Assembly: GCF_039602135.1 (NCBI RefSeq)
Contig: NZ_CP125942.1
Location: forward strand, 1,922,001 to 1,986,000
Direction of reading: 5' to 3'
Length of the DNA: 64,000 nt
Origin: Glutamicibacter sp. B1
GTDB taxonomy: Bacteria; Actinomycetota; Actinomycetes; Actinomycetales; Micrococcaceae
The notes below the pieces were generated by a model. It saw only the letters and a list, made by a program, of their open reading frames with translations. It was not told the DNA's origin and searched no databases. The translations under genes were made by a program, and so were the position numbers. Shown here piece after piece: positions 55,811 through 64,000 of the stretch. Positions within the stretch are counted from its first letter, which is position 1. Each line of letters begins with the position of its first letter.

Positions 55811-55967
55811 ATTAGCAGTGAACAGTCTAACCCGAGTTATCCTGTATCCACTAATCGTTTGTGATGCTTACTAGTTACCTTTGACGGTCTTTAGTGATCA
55901 CAAGATCTAAATTATATTTAGCTCTCAATCTTTATGTCCATAGATCCTAAGATTTCAGTACATAAAG

Positions 55968-56042
55968 TCGGGGTGACAGGATTCGAACCTGCGACCTCAC
56001 GCTCCCAAAGCGCGCGCTCTAGCCAAGCTGAGCTACACCCCG
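55968..56042 (-). tRNA. tRNA-Pro (anticodon TGG), copy 2
   Basis: Its sequence is identical to copy 1. The 157-base spacer between copies 1 and 2 is AT-rich and unlike the second spacer except for a shared ATTAG next to the tRNA 5' end, so the duplication is not recent over the spacers. Confidence 0.96.
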
Positions 56043-56184
56043 ATTAGTCAACGATTCACTAATTTTCGCAGCGAACACGTCTAACCGTTAGTTGGCGAAT
56101 CTGATGAATTATTACTAACCCTCAGTTTCATTGAATCCAATTTCTTGGATTCTTACTATGGTCAAATTCCTTTGATCCATAATG

Positions 56185-56259
56185 TCGGGGTGACAGGATT
56201 CGAACCTGCGACCTCACGCTCCCAAAGCGCGCGCTCTAGCCAAGCTGAGCTACACCCCG
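56185..56259 (-). tRNA. tRNA-Pro (anticodon TGG), copy 3
   Basis: Its sequence is identical to copies 1 and 2. It is the first of the array in the direction of transcription, about 460 bases after tRNA-Gly and its terminator. Confidence 0.96.
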
Positions 56260-56688
56260 ATAAAGCTCGGAAAACCTTACTTCATCTGGACATTTCGTCC
56301 TGCGAACAACTGGGGAATCATTTGTTTCCCGTGCTGATCACAAGAAACTAAGTTACACGGGTTCGAACCAAAAGCAAAATCGAGTGTTCGTCATGTCTTT
56401 GCGCGAAAGGAGCCAAATTCCGCGAAATTCCGGTAATCACACGCTTGATTTGGGGTGCTTTGAAGATATACGTGAGTTGAATAACAGGAATATTCCAATA
56501 TTCGCACGCCTGCGCCTCATGATTGGATGAGCGCGACCTTGAGCATCATGCGAGTGCATGGCCTCGTGCCGCAAGATTTTCGTCAGGGTCTTTGGCGATC
56601 ACTTAACAACATTTCTGCGACGAGGACCCATCAGCAACAAAAGTAAATGCTCGGCGCCGGCCAGAGCACAAAAACCCAAGTTACGACG
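56260..56688. other. Intergenic region between tRNA-Gly and the tRNA-Pro array
   Basis: No gene is supported in about 430 bases. GAATATT-CC-AATATTC (56488-56503) is a perfect interrupted palindrome, and a small CTCAT/ATGAG hairpin lies near 56516-56531. The promoter for the tRNA-Pro array must be here on the minus strand. Confidence 0.45.
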
Positions 56689-56715
56689 AAAAGACCCCGC
56701 TGAGCGGAGTCTTTT
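56689..56715 (-). terminator. Terminator after tRNA-Gly
   Basis: AAAAGAC-C-CCGC and GCGG-A-GTCTTTT pair with one internal mismatch. On the minus strand the arm ends in TTTT directly after tRNA-Gly. Confidence 0.85.
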
Positions 56716-56719
56716 CTTT

Positions 56720-56793
56720 TGGAGGGGATGACGGGAATCGAACCCGCGTAATCAGTTTGGAAGACTGAGGCTTTACCATTAAGCTACATCCCC
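56720..56793 (-). tRNA. tRNA-Gly (anticodon TCC)
   Basis: The cloverleaf has acceptor GGGGATG/CATCCCC, D-arm GCTTAATGGTAAAGC, anticodon loop CTTCCAA giving TCC, and T-arm with GGTTCGATTCC. The discriminator is T and CCA is encoded (56720-56722), unlike the tRNA-Pro and tRNA-Ala genes here. It reads GGA and GGG. Confidence 0.95.
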
Positions 56794-56979
56794 GTTTCGA
56801 AGCTTTTGCGCTTCGAACAAGATTGAGTCTAGACCATAAAAGATGCGCTTTGCAAATCGGGCATTCCCCGCCTCACTTGGAGCCTCTCAATTAGCACCAA
56901 GAAATAGCAACTCAAAGCAACACACGCCGAAAGATCTGAGAAAAACTATTTCGTTGGTCTCATTTTCTCCCGCAATCGC

Positions 56980-57945
56980 CTATTTATCTTTTTGTCGAGG
57001 TAGCTTTTGGCACTTTGGGCACCAATAAAGTTTTCTTGCTGCTACTTCCGTCATCGAAATTTGTCCCGAGCACCTGCGGCAGCTCATTCCTTGACGCTGA
57101 TAGACGTAGTAGGCGTTGTCGGGCCACACTGGTAACCCTTCTTGACGGTCTTCAGGGAAAGTCGTGATGATCTTTCCGTCACGAACTCCATCTTCCATGA
57201 CCGAGACGATATCCAGCCAGAGTCTCTTGGACTTCTGTGCAGAAAGTTGGTTCGCGGGAAGTTCGGGTGAGATTCGATTGCGAAAGAGGGCTTCGGCGCG
57301 ATAAATATTGCCGACGCCACTAATGACACTTTGGTTCATGAGTGTCGTTCCAATGGCTGTTTTGGTACGAGCCAGGTTCCTTCGAAACTCTTTATAGCCT
57401 GCTTCTAGAGCCGCTTGTGGCGCATCTGAGCTCACTTGAGTCCTCGAAGATTGAAAATCAAGTGCGGCGCGCTCTAATGGATCTGGACCTAATTTACTTA
57501 ATTGGATCTGTACTTGGTCGAAGTCCAATACTTCGCAGGCAGTCGGTCCACGCAAATCGGCCCAGCCATGTTCTGAGACTATGCGCGCTCGGACAGCACC
57601 GACAGGCTCAGGTGGTCCAGCATAATCAACAGGAGCGTCGTCGCCCGATACTTCCTTTTCGCCGATCTTGCGTGGAGCTCCAATTGAAGAAGCACCGACA
57701 AAATGGCTGTCCCCTCCAAAGCTGAATGCTCCGTAGAGCCCAAGATGCACGCGGAGGTACAGGTCATTGGAAAACCTGCAAAAAAGCTGCTTGCCCTTTG
57801 CAAAAGCCTGATCAAGTTGTTCGCCGTCTATACGTTCAGCATCTACGCTAAATCGTCCTTGTGGCGATGAAATTCGAACCTCTTGCCCGCCAAAGACGTC
57901 GTCAATTTGGCGGGCAAGGCGGTGAAGGGAGTGTCCTTCAGGCAC
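56980..57945 (-). CDS. Fpg/Nei family DNA glycosylase (endonuclease VIII-like)
   Basis: This 321-residue base-excision enzyme has the N-terminal MPEGHSLHRLA of the actinobacterial Nei group, with catalytic Pro2/Glu3. The helix-two-turn-helix NQSVISGVGNIYRAEALFRNRISP and a C-terminal zinc finger (CRRC...CPKC) follow. It removes oxidised bases and nicks the strand. The ATG is 2 bases from the rpiB stop, so the two are coupled. Confidence 0.93.
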   Translation of the reverse strand: MPEGHSLHRLARQIDDVFGGQEVRISSPQGRFSVDAERIDGEQLDQAFAKGKQLFCRFSNDLYLRVHLGLYGAFSFGGDSHFVGASSIGAPRKIGEKEVSGDDAPVDYAGPPEPVGAVRARIVSEHGWADLRGPTACEVLDFDQVQIQLSKLGPDPLERAALDFQSSRTQVSSDAPQAALEAGYKEFRRNLARTKTAIGTTLMNQSVISGVGNIYRAEALFRNRISPELPANQLSAQKSKRLWLDIVSVMEDGVRDGKIITTFPEDRQEGLPVWPDNAYYVYQRQGMSCRRCSGQISMTEVAARKLYWCPKCQKLPRQKDK

Positions 57946-57947
57946 GA

Positions 57948-58421
57948 TTAGTCGATGACCTCGCCAGTAGTTTCATAGGTTGCAATCTTGCCGATACGCC
58001 GCACGTGACGCTCTGCTTCGCTGAACGGCTCAGCCAAAAATGCCTCGATAAGTTCCGCGGCCTCTTCAACCGAGTGCTGACGTCCGCCAACAGCGATGAC
58101 ATTGGCGTCGTTGTGCTCGCGGGCAAGCTTCGCGGTATCCATGTTCCAGGCGAGGGCCGCACGAATGCCTTCAACTTTATTGGCAGCGATCTGCTCTCCG
58201 TTGCCCGAGCCTCCCAGGACAATTCCTAGTGCGTCCACCCCTGCTCGCTGATCCGCTACGACAGCCTTAGCAGCATTGATGCAGAAGGCTGGGTAGTCAT
58301 CTTCCGGATCATAGGAATTCGGACCATGGTTCACCATTTCGTAGCCCTTGGCGGTGAGGTGTTTCACCAAGTAATCACTCAGCTCGAGTCCGGCATGGTC
58401 AGTAGCGATATGCACGCGCAT
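57948..58421 (-). CDS. rpiB: Ribose-5-phosphate isomerase B
   Basis: RpiB interconverts ribose-5-phosphate and ribulose-5-phosphate. The 157 residues start MRVHIATDHAGLELSDYL. GGSGNGEQ carries catalytic Glu76 in place of the Cys of E. coli RpiB, the mycobacterial type. The frame extends to 58466, but GAGG sits 9 bases before the ATG at 58421. It is the first gene of a two-gene unit with the Nei-like glycosylase. Confidence 0.94.
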   Translation of the reverse strand: MRVHIATDHAGLELSDYLVKHLTAKGYEMVNHGPNSYDPEDDYPAFCINAAKAVVADQRAGVDALGIVLGGSGNGEQIAANKVEGIRAALAWNMDTAKLAREHNDANVIAVGGRQHSVEEAAELIEAFLAEPFSEAERHVRRIGKIATYETTGEVID

Positions 58422-58708
58422 TATCTTTAGCCTCATATATCTGGGAGGGGGCAAATACTTTCTCATCTACCTTAGCGATTACGAGTGAACTGATCGTCAT
58501 ATTGAGCCAGCTAGACGGTATTTTTACGGATCCGCACTGTGCCAGAGGACCTAAAGCGCCATGTTTTCAGTGCAAAACTAAAAACTGAGTAAATTGATCC
58601 CTGAGATGACTTGCTTTACACCCCGCTCCCGGTGACACAATATACAAATATTCAATATCCGTTTCACAACTGATTCGGGTATACGCCTCATGAAGAACTG
58701 GAGACCCC

Positions 58709-61249
58709 ATGCCAGGAATGAACCTCACTCGCGACGAGGCTTCAACTCGCGCAGAACTGATCAATGTTGATAGCTATGAGGTGATCCTGGATCTTACTCG
58801 CGGCGAGCGAGTATTTACCTCTCAAACCACCGTACGTTTCAGCGCCGTCGAGGGTTCATCCACATTCATCGATGCAGTGACTGACTCGGTCCGTTCAATC
58901 ACACTCAATGGCGTTGCTCTAGACCCAGCAGAAATCTCCGATGGCATCCGGATTCAGCTACCGAACCTAGCCTCGGAAAACACCTTGTCAATTGACGCCG
59001 ACGCGCTCTACATGAATACCGGTGAGGGTCTTCACCGTTTCGTGGATCCGGTGGATAACGAGGTTTACCTGTACACGCAGTTTGAGGTGGCAGATTGCCG
59101 TCGAATGTTTGCTGTTTTTGAGCAGCCAGATCTCAAAGCAACCTTCCAATTCACGGTGACAGCCCCCAAGTATTGGAATGTTATTTCCAATGCTCCAACC
59201 CCTGCGCCCTCCGAACAGGGCGAGGCTGCTACCTGGTCGTTTGCACCTACGGAGCGCATTTCTTGCTACATCACCGCATTGATCGCTGGACCGTACCAGG
59301 TAGCCCGTGATTCGCTCGTTTCTTCTAGCGGTCGAACCGTTGAGCTTGGCGTTTTCGCCCGTGCGTCAATGATGGAATACCTAGATGTTGAAAATATCGT
59401 GACCATCACGCGCCAGGGCTTCGAGTTCTACGAAAAGAACTTCGGTGTCCCCTACCCCTTCGAAAAGTACGACCAACTCTTCGTACCTGAGTTTAATGCT
59501 GGAGCGATGGAAAATGCTGGCGCGGTAACGTTCCTCGAAGAATACGTGTTCCGTTCCCGCCCAACCGGTGCCATGATTGAACGCCGTGCCATCACCATTT
59601 TGCATGAACTTGCCCACATGTGGTTCGGCGATCTTGTCACCATGAAGTGGTGGAACGATCTGTGGCTCAATGAATCCTTCGCTGAATTCATGTCTACCCT
59701 GGCAGCGGCACAGAACACTGAGTTCTCCGGTGCCTGGACAACGTTCAACTCGCTCGAGAAGAACTGGGCCTACCGTCAGGATCAGCTGCCTTCGACGCAC
59801 CCTATCGTGGCACCGATTAATGATCTCGAAGACGTTGAAGTTAACTTCGATGGGATCACCTACGCCAAGGGCGCCAGCGTTCTGCGTCAGCTCGTAGCTT
59901 TCGTCGGTCAGGAAGAATTTATGGCTGGCGTTCGCGAGTACTTTGCCAAGCATGCATGGTCCAACACCGAACTGCCGGACCTGCTTCGCGAATTGGAGGC
60001 CTCCAGCGGTCGCGATCTGAGCGGTTGGGGCGCGCAGTGGCTTGAAACTGCCGGAGTGAATACTCTCACCGCAGATATCAACACCGATGACGCAGGAATC
60101 ATCACTTCCTTCATCATTCGCCAATCCGCAGTTGCTGAATACCCAACTATTCGACAGCATCGTCTAGCGATCGCTTTCTATAGTCTCGATGATGCCGGCA
60201 CGCTACAACGTGTCCACCGTGAAGAACTCGATATCTCTGGTGAATCGACGCAGGTTGATGCCTTGATTGGCCTTGCACGTCCAGACTTGGTCTTGCTCAA
60301 CGACGACGACTTGACCTATGCAAAAATCCGTTTGGATGAAGTTTCCCTGGCTACTGCTACTGAGCACTTGAAAGATTTCAACGAGTCACTGCCTCGCACT
60401 TTGGTTTGGTCAGCGGCTTGGGACTCGGTGCGCGATGCAGAGTCTCCAGCAAGTACCTACGTTCAGCTGCTGCTGAACAACATTGGCCATGAGGTTGATT
60501 CTTCGGTAGTTATGGTTCTGTTGCGTCAGCTAAATACCGCACTAGACCAGTACGTTGCTCGCGAACACAGCGAAGAATTATCGGTCCAGGCTGCAGATCG
60601 GTTGTGGGAGTTGGCCAACGCAGCGCAGTCCGGATCGGATGCACAATTGCAACTGGCAAAGTCCTTCGCGCACCGTTCCCGCACCGCGCAACAGCTCGAT
60701 CGCGTCCAGGGATTGTTTGACGGATCGCTGGTCCTTGACAGGCTGGAAATCGATACTGATCTTCGTTGGTCTCTGGCCATCGCCCTGAGCGCTGGTGGAC
60801 GACTGACTGATGAACAAATCGACGCAGTGTTGGCACAAGACGACACGGCAAAGGGGAAGGCTTCGTGGTACACCGCGCGCGCATCACGCCCGACTTCCCA
60901 GGCCAAGGATCAGGCGTTCGAAGAAGTTGCAGCTGCCACTTTGTCTAATGACCAGCAGAGCGCGGTAATTGCCGGATTTAACAACGTGCATGACTCGTCG
61001 CTGATTGCCGGCTACACCGAGAAATACTTCGGTGTGCTCATCAATGCATGGGAAACCTATTCGCACGAAATGGCCAAACAAATTGTGCTCGGTCTTTACC
61101 CAAGTTCGCAGATCTCACAGGAGACGTTGGATCAGACTGACGCGTTCCTTGAAACCCTCGGCGAGAAGCACCCGGCACTACGTCGATTGTTGACCGAGTC
61201 GGCTGCTGATGTACGACGTGCGCTTGCAGCACGCGGTGCTGATGCCTGA
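58709..61249 (+). CDS. pepN: Aminopeptidase N (M1 family)
   Basis: This 846-residue zinc aminopeptidase has GAMEN (265-269), HELAH (299-303) and the distal Glu in NESFAE (322). The C-terminal ERAP1-like helical domain follows from ~520. It removes N-terminal residues from peptides in the cytoplasm; there is no signal peptide. GGAGACCCC precedes the ATG. The ~290-base gap upstream, shared with divergent rpiB, holds the promoters, but I cannot fix them. Confidence 0.95.
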   Translation: MPGMNLTRDEASTRAELINVDSYEVILDLTRGERVFTSQTTVRFSAVEGSSTFIDAVTDSVRSITLNGVALDPAEISDGIRIQLPNLASENTLSIDADALYMNTGEGLHRFVDPVDNEVYLYTQFEVADCRRMFAVFEQPDLKATFQFTVTAPKYWNVISNAPTPAPSEQGEAATWSFAPTERISCYITALIAGPYQVARDSLVSSSGRTVELGVFARASMMEYLDVENIVTITRQGFEFYEKNFGVPYPFEKYDQLFVPEFNAGAMENAGAVTFLEEYVFRSRPTGAMIERRAITILHELAHMWFGDLVTMKWWNDLWLNESFAEFMSTLAAAQNTEFSGAWTTFNSLEKNWAYRQDQLPSTHPIVAPINDLEDVEVNFDGITYAKGASVLRQLVAFVGQEEFMAGVREYFAKHAWSNTELPDLLRELEASSGRDLSGWGAQWLETAGVNTLTADINTDDAGIITSFIIRQSAVAEYPTIRQHRLAIAFYSLDDAGTLQRVHREELDISGESTQVDALIGLARPDLVLLNDDDLTYAKIRLDEVSLATATEHLKDFNESLPRTLVWSAAWDSVRDAESPASTYVQLLLNNIGHEVDSSVVMVLLRQLNTALDQYVAREHSEELSVQAADRLWELANAAQSGSDAQLQLAKSFAHRSRTAQQLDRVQGLFDGSLVLDRLEIDTDLRWSLAIALSAGGRLTDEQIDAVLAQDDTAKGKASWYTARASRPTSQAKDQAFEEVAAATLSNDQQSAVIAGFNNVHDSSLIAGYTEKYFGVLINAWETYSHEMAKQIVLGLYPSSQISQETLDQTDAFLETLGEKHPALRRLLTESAADVRRALAARGADA

Positions 61250-61277
61250 TTCGTATCTTTAGCAAATAAGTCACATT

Positions 61278-61320
61278 CGCCGGTGTACTAGGAGCCGATC
61301 AGGCTCTTGGTACACCGGCG
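61278..61320 (+). terminator. Terminator of pepN
   Basis: CGCCGGTGTAC (61278-61288) and GTACACCGGCG (61310-61320) form a perfect 11-bp stem, with a GGAGCC/GGCTC inner helix, followed by TATTTTA. Confidence 0.9.
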
Positions 61321-61346
61321 TATTTTAAAAGTGTAAGAATGAACTT

Positions 61347-61841
61347 ATGGATCTATCGCGACATGGGTATCAAATCAGCCTGGAGTGGACTGGGAATCGC
61401 GGTACGGGGACACAAACTTACCGAGGTTACGGACGCGACCACATAGTGCGCGCTGACGGTTTGCCCGATCTTCCTGGCACCGCCGATCCGACCTTTCATG
61501 GCGATAAAGACCGCTGGAATCCGGAGCAACTGTTACTCGCTGCCTTGAGCCAATGCCATATGCTCTCTTATCTGCACCTTGCCGTGAACCAGGGCGTCAA
61601 CGTCACTGGTTATCGAGACTCCGCGGATGGGATTCTTCGTCTTAACAGAGACAACAGTGGTGAATTCATTCAAGCGGTTCTTCACCCCACGGTTATTCTT
61701 GCCGACGAGACTCAACGTGAACTCGCCGACGCATTGCATGAACAAGCCAACAAGGTGTGCTTTATCGCCAGATCCGTCAACTTCCCGGTTCTTCATGAAC
61801 CGATCATGCCGAGCCTGCTTAAAGGAACTGAAAATGAGTGA
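61347..61841 (+). CDS. OsmC family peroxiredoxin-like protein
   Basis: This 164-residue protein has the OsmC fold: WNPEQLLLAALSQCHMLSYLHLA (Cys70) and a second cysteine in NKVCFIARSVNFP (Cys138). Such proteins reduce organic peroxides with the two cysteines. It shares 8 bases with the hemoglobin gene that follows, so the pair looks like a unit against oxidative or nitrosative stress. Confidence 0.9.
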   Translation: MDLSRHGYQISLEWTGNRGTGTQTYRGYGRDHIVRADGLPDLPGTADPTFHGDKDRWNPEQLLLAALSQCHMLSYLHLAVNQGVNVTGYRDSADGILRLNRDNSGEFIQAVLHPTVILADETQRELADALHEQANKVCFIARSVNFPVLHEPIMPSLLKGTENE

Positions 61842-62334
61842 ACGTCCAGAACTACCGCATACTGTCAGGTCTGCACCGTTAAATAGGCCCATCGTATTAG
61901 GGCCTTCGACACAGGAATTTCTTGACCTCGCGGAGCTACCCGTTGATGTTTCCCAGTACCCTGGTACTTTCTACTCCGAGGTTGGTGGGCGCGAAGTCTT
62001 TGCGAAACTAACCAAGGCTTTTTATGCCTCAGTAGCTGAAGATACGGATTTTCGCGCAATGTATCCGGAAAAAGATTTACATCCTGCGCAGGTTAGATTG
62101 CAGCTTTTCCTCGAACAATACTGGGGCGGCCCAACCACATATTCCGAGCATCGTGGCCACCCTAGATTGCGAATGAGACACGGTAATTTCCCCGTGAATT
62201 CCCACTACCGCGACGTATGGCTGGCGCATATGAACAAAGCTATCGATCAGTCGGGACTATCACCACTGCATGCAGAGACGCTCAGAGACTATTTCGAACG
62301 TGCAGCCCACTCATTGCAAAACACACCGGACTGA
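61834..62334 (+). CDS. Group II truncated hemoglobin (GlbO-type)
   Basis: This 166-residue protein starts at the ATG that overlaps the OsmC-like stop, with AAAGGA upstream. It has the group II truncated hemoglobin core: FYSEVGGREVFAKLTKAFYASV, MYPEKDLHPAQVRLQLFLEQYWGG and RGHPRLRMRH with proximal His116, then DVWLAHM. An N-terminal extension of about 45 residues precedes the globin. GlbO-type proteins bind O2 and help detoxify peroxide and NO. Confidence 0.93.
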   Translation: MSERPELPHTVRSAPLNRPIVLGPSTQEFLDLAELPVDVSQYPGTFYSEVGGREVFAKLTKAFYASVAEDTDFRAMYPEKDLHPAQVRLQLFLEQYWGGPTTYSEHRGHPRLRMRHGNFPVNSHYRDVWLAHMNKAIDQSGLSPLHAETLRDYFERAAHSLQNTPD

Positions 62335-62347
62335 TCTTAATCCAAAA

Positions 62348-62377
62348 TGGGACGGAACCACATTTGGTTCCGTCCCA
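62348..62377. terminator. Bidirectional terminator between the globin gene and the 219-residue gene
   Basis: TGGGACGGAACC (62348-62359) and GGTTCCGTCCCA (62366-62377) form a perfect 12-bp stem with a 6-base loop, with AAAA on the left and AATTT on the right. Confidence 0.9.
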
Positions 62378-62396
62378 AATTTGTCTCGCCAGATTG

Positions 62397-63056
62397 CTAG
62401 CCAAGCAGCGAAGATTGACGAAGGACAGCATGCCCACGACCGTTGCTAATTCGGTGCCATGCTCCTTGCTTGAGCACTCGGCTTTCACCATCGGTGGATA
62501 AGAAGCCCAACGCATGCATAGCGAAAGCAGCTCCCATTGGCAAAGCTGGGGTTTGATCAGCGATGGTTGAAGACCAAATACGTTGACGAATTTGGGAGAT
62601 CACCGGTTTACCAGGGTTCTCAGGTAATGCTTGCGCTACAGCATCAATACCTGCCTGCGCGGCTTGGGATAGGTCACGATCGGCAATCGTTCCGGCTTCT
62701 TCCCATCCGGAAAGTGGAACCGATATCCCAGCCCATCGAGCCGTAGCCTCCACTGGAGGTAAAGAAAACTCAACGGACGAATCTGCCATTCTGGCCAATC
62801 GATCTTGAATAGATGACAGTGAATAGCTTGCATTTATCTCAGCAGGTTGAGCGAGACGATGCACGCGCATCCCTAAAATCGTGTATTGACCCTGCCCCAA
62901 TTCAGCTGGTACCAGAACAGGTACATATACAGCCAGCGCGGTGCCACGCGCAACAAAAAGTGCAGCATCATCTTCAATAGTTTTTGCCCGACTAATAAAG
63001 TTCGCAAGATCGCTTACGGAATTTACATCGTCAAAAATCAACACATCACTTGCCAT
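62397..63056 (-). CDS. Conserved hypothetical protein
   Basis: This 219-residue soluble protein has no family I can name. It contains LANFISRAKTIEDDAALFVARGTALAVYVPVL near the N-terminus and LPMGAAFAMHALGFLS near the end. A cluster of similar length beside tesB is plausible in relatives. It lacks a strong Shine-Dalgarno. It is divergent from tesB and convergent to the globin gene. Function unknown. Confidence 0.7.
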   Translation of the reverse strand: MASDVLIFDDVNSVSDLANFISRAKTIEDDAALFVARGTALAVYVPVLVPAELGQGQYTILGMRVHRLAQPAEINASYSLSSIQDRLARMADSSVEFSLPPVEATARWAGISVPLSGWEEAGTIADRDLSQAAQAGIDAVAQALPENPGKPVISQIRQRIWSSTIADQTPALPMGAAFAMHALGFLSTDGESRVLKQGAWHRISNGRGHAVLRQSSLLG

Positions 63057-63161
63057 ATATTAATGCTCTCACGCTCCCCCAACATGAATCCGCATAATTA
63101 GCTTATGGCGTGATGTGCTCGCGAAAATTCGTATAGATTACCTATGAGCAGGGAAAACCGC

Positions 63162-63190
63162 TCGACAACATTACCGCCGAGTAATATTGT
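63162..63190 (+). promoter_or_regulatory. Candidate tesB promoter
   Basis: TCGACA (63162-63167) and TATTGT (63185-63190) are spaced by 17 bases, about 40 bases before the tesB start. Confidence 0.5.
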
Positions 63191-63229
63191 GTTTGGTTCT
63201 ACCCCACAGCACTGCAAGGAGTTCAAACC

Positions 63230-64000
63230 GTGGCCGAAGACCTAGGTACTACCCAGATATTGTTAGACCTTCTGAACTTAGATGGCGACAATAAGGCACG
63301 AACTGACGAAGACATATTCGTCGGCCAGACGCCAAAGCAAAACCGTAACCGGGTCTTTGGCGGACAGGTACTTGCTCAATCGATCATGGCCGCCACCCGT
63401 ACCGTCGAGGGCTCTCGTCCGATGCATTCGCTGCATGGCTACTTCTTGCGTCCCGGAGATCCTAACCAAAACATCACCTTCGGTGTTCAGCGTCTTCGTG
63501 ATGGCCGGTCTTTCTCAGCTCGACGGGTTCATGCTTACCAAAACGGTGAGCCAATTCTTTCGATGATTACTTCCTTCCAGGAACCGGCAGAGGGTCTTGA
63601 ACATCATGATCCGATGCCACTAAACGTGCCAGATCCTGATTCCCTTCCCACAACTGCAGCACTCGTGGGGCATCTGGACCATCCGGTTGCCAAAGAGTGG
63701 GCTTTTGAACGACCTTTCGATATTCGTCACGTAACTGAGCCGGTCTATCTAGCAGGCGATAAGAGTCCAATAGCTGATAGCGCGGTCTGGTTGCGAACGA
63801 CGTCAGCTATGCCGGACGACTTGAGTCTGCACCGCGCGGCCTTGGCCTACGCCAGTGATTACGTGCTGTTGGAACCAGTATTGCGTGCTCATGGCCTGGC
63901 ATGGGTACACCCAGGTTTGAGTCTAGCCAGCCTTGATCACGCGATGTGGTGGCATCGAGACTTGAGGGTCGATGAATGGCTGCTGTATGTTCTACACTCC
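63230..64000 (+). CDS. tesB: Acyl-CoA thioesterase II, N-terminal part (3' truncated)
   Basis: The frame runs off the right window edge, so the C-terminus is missing. The GTG start has AAGGAG 8 bases upstream. The 257 visible residues include the first hotdog domain (FVGQTPKQNRNRVFGGQVLAQSIMAA, HSLHGYFLRPGD) and most of the second (DSAVWLRTT, ASDYVLLEPV), ending with SLDHAMWWHRDLRVDEWLLY, which carries the catalytic Asp region. The enzyme hydrolyses acyl-CoA to free fatty acid and CoA. Confidence 0.93.
   Translation, partial: MAEDLGTTQILLDLLNLDGDNKARTDEDIFVGQTPKQNRNRVFGGQVLAQSIMAATRTVEGSRPMHSLHGYFLRPGDPNQNITFGVQRLRDGRSFSARRVHAYQNGEPILSMITSFQEPAEGLEHHDPMPLNVPDPDSLPTTAALVGHLDHPVAKEWAFERPFDIRHVTEPVYLAGDKSPIADSAVWLRTTSAMPDDLSLHRAALAYASDYVLLEPVLRAHGLAWVHPGLSLASLDHAMWWHRDLRVDEWLLYVLHS

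Noticed and set aside
55736..56259. Repeated units at regular spacing considered as a CRISPR array
   Set aside because: The repeats are 75-nt tRNA-Pro genes that fold as cloverleaves; no short direct repeats with uniform spacers are present.
59381..60160. Minus-strand frame of 259 codons opposite pepN
   Set aside because: It is antisense to the catalytic part of pepN with no family resemblance.

Overview
The window is a stretch of chromosome from an actinobacterium of the Micrococcaceae type (Arthrobacter/Glutamicibacter-like). The basis is the gene order rne-rplU-rpmA-obgE-proB-proA-nadD-rsfS, the ileS-folC-DUF4233-ndk order, paired clpP genes, an actinobacterial ultrashort ileS T-box, a mycothiol-associated DsbA-like protein and moderate GC content. 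I see no insertion sequence, integrase, prophage, CRISPR array or rRNA. Most of it is core chromosome; placement in this group is inferred, not computed.

Layout. 0-3.6 kb: the end of an amino-acid permease, an AlkD-like/GyrI-like pair and corA. 3.8-15 kb (minus strand): a long cluster running rne, rplU, rpmA, obgE, proB, proA, a small membrane protein, nadD, a Lys/Ala/Pro-rich membrane-anchored protein, rsfS and tRNA-Ala. 15.4-18.8 kb (plus): a VKOR-like oxidoreductase, a GNAT acetyltransferase, an AI-2E family transporter and a small unknown acidic protein. 18.9-24.6 kb (minus): ndk, DUF4233, folC and ileS, with a T-box leader in front of ileS. 24.8-31.6 kb (plus): a HelR-type RNA polymerase-protecting helicase-like protein preceded by a rifamycin-associated-element-like inverted repeat, then a sensor kinase, response regulator, MMPL exporter and DUF2871 protein, all in one direction. 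31.8-33.5 kb: an AhpD-like protein and an unknown polytopic membrane protein.

33.6-44.8 kb (minus): a nearly complete assimilatory sulfate reduction cluster (chelatase, ferredoxin-type sulfite reductase, APS-type CysH, CysD, CysN, a sulfonate-type ABC importer, uroporphyrinogen methyltransferase, FprA-like reductase), with an SDR gene upstream. The genes overlap or nearly touch. They cover sulfur uptake, activation, reduction, siroheme supply and electron supply.

45-47.7 kb: an archaeal-type ValS. 47.7-50.5 kb: a secreted serine protease, a small charged protein and a membrane protein around an AT-rich gap. 50.6-55.7 kb (minus): a DsbA-like protein, clpX, clpP2, clpP1 and trigger factor (protein quality control), with a ClgR-like site ahead of clpP1. 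55.7-56.8 kb: three identical tRNA-Pro(UGG) genes and tRNA-Gly(UCC). 57-64 kb: Fpg/Nei glycosylase, rpiB, pepN, OsmC-like, group II truncated hemoglobin, an unknown protein and the start of tesB.

The most interesting regions are the RAE-helR-two-component-MMPL run, the ileS T-box with visible Shine-Dalgarno sequestration, the sulfur cluster and its upstream palindromes, and several unknown small or repetitive proteins.
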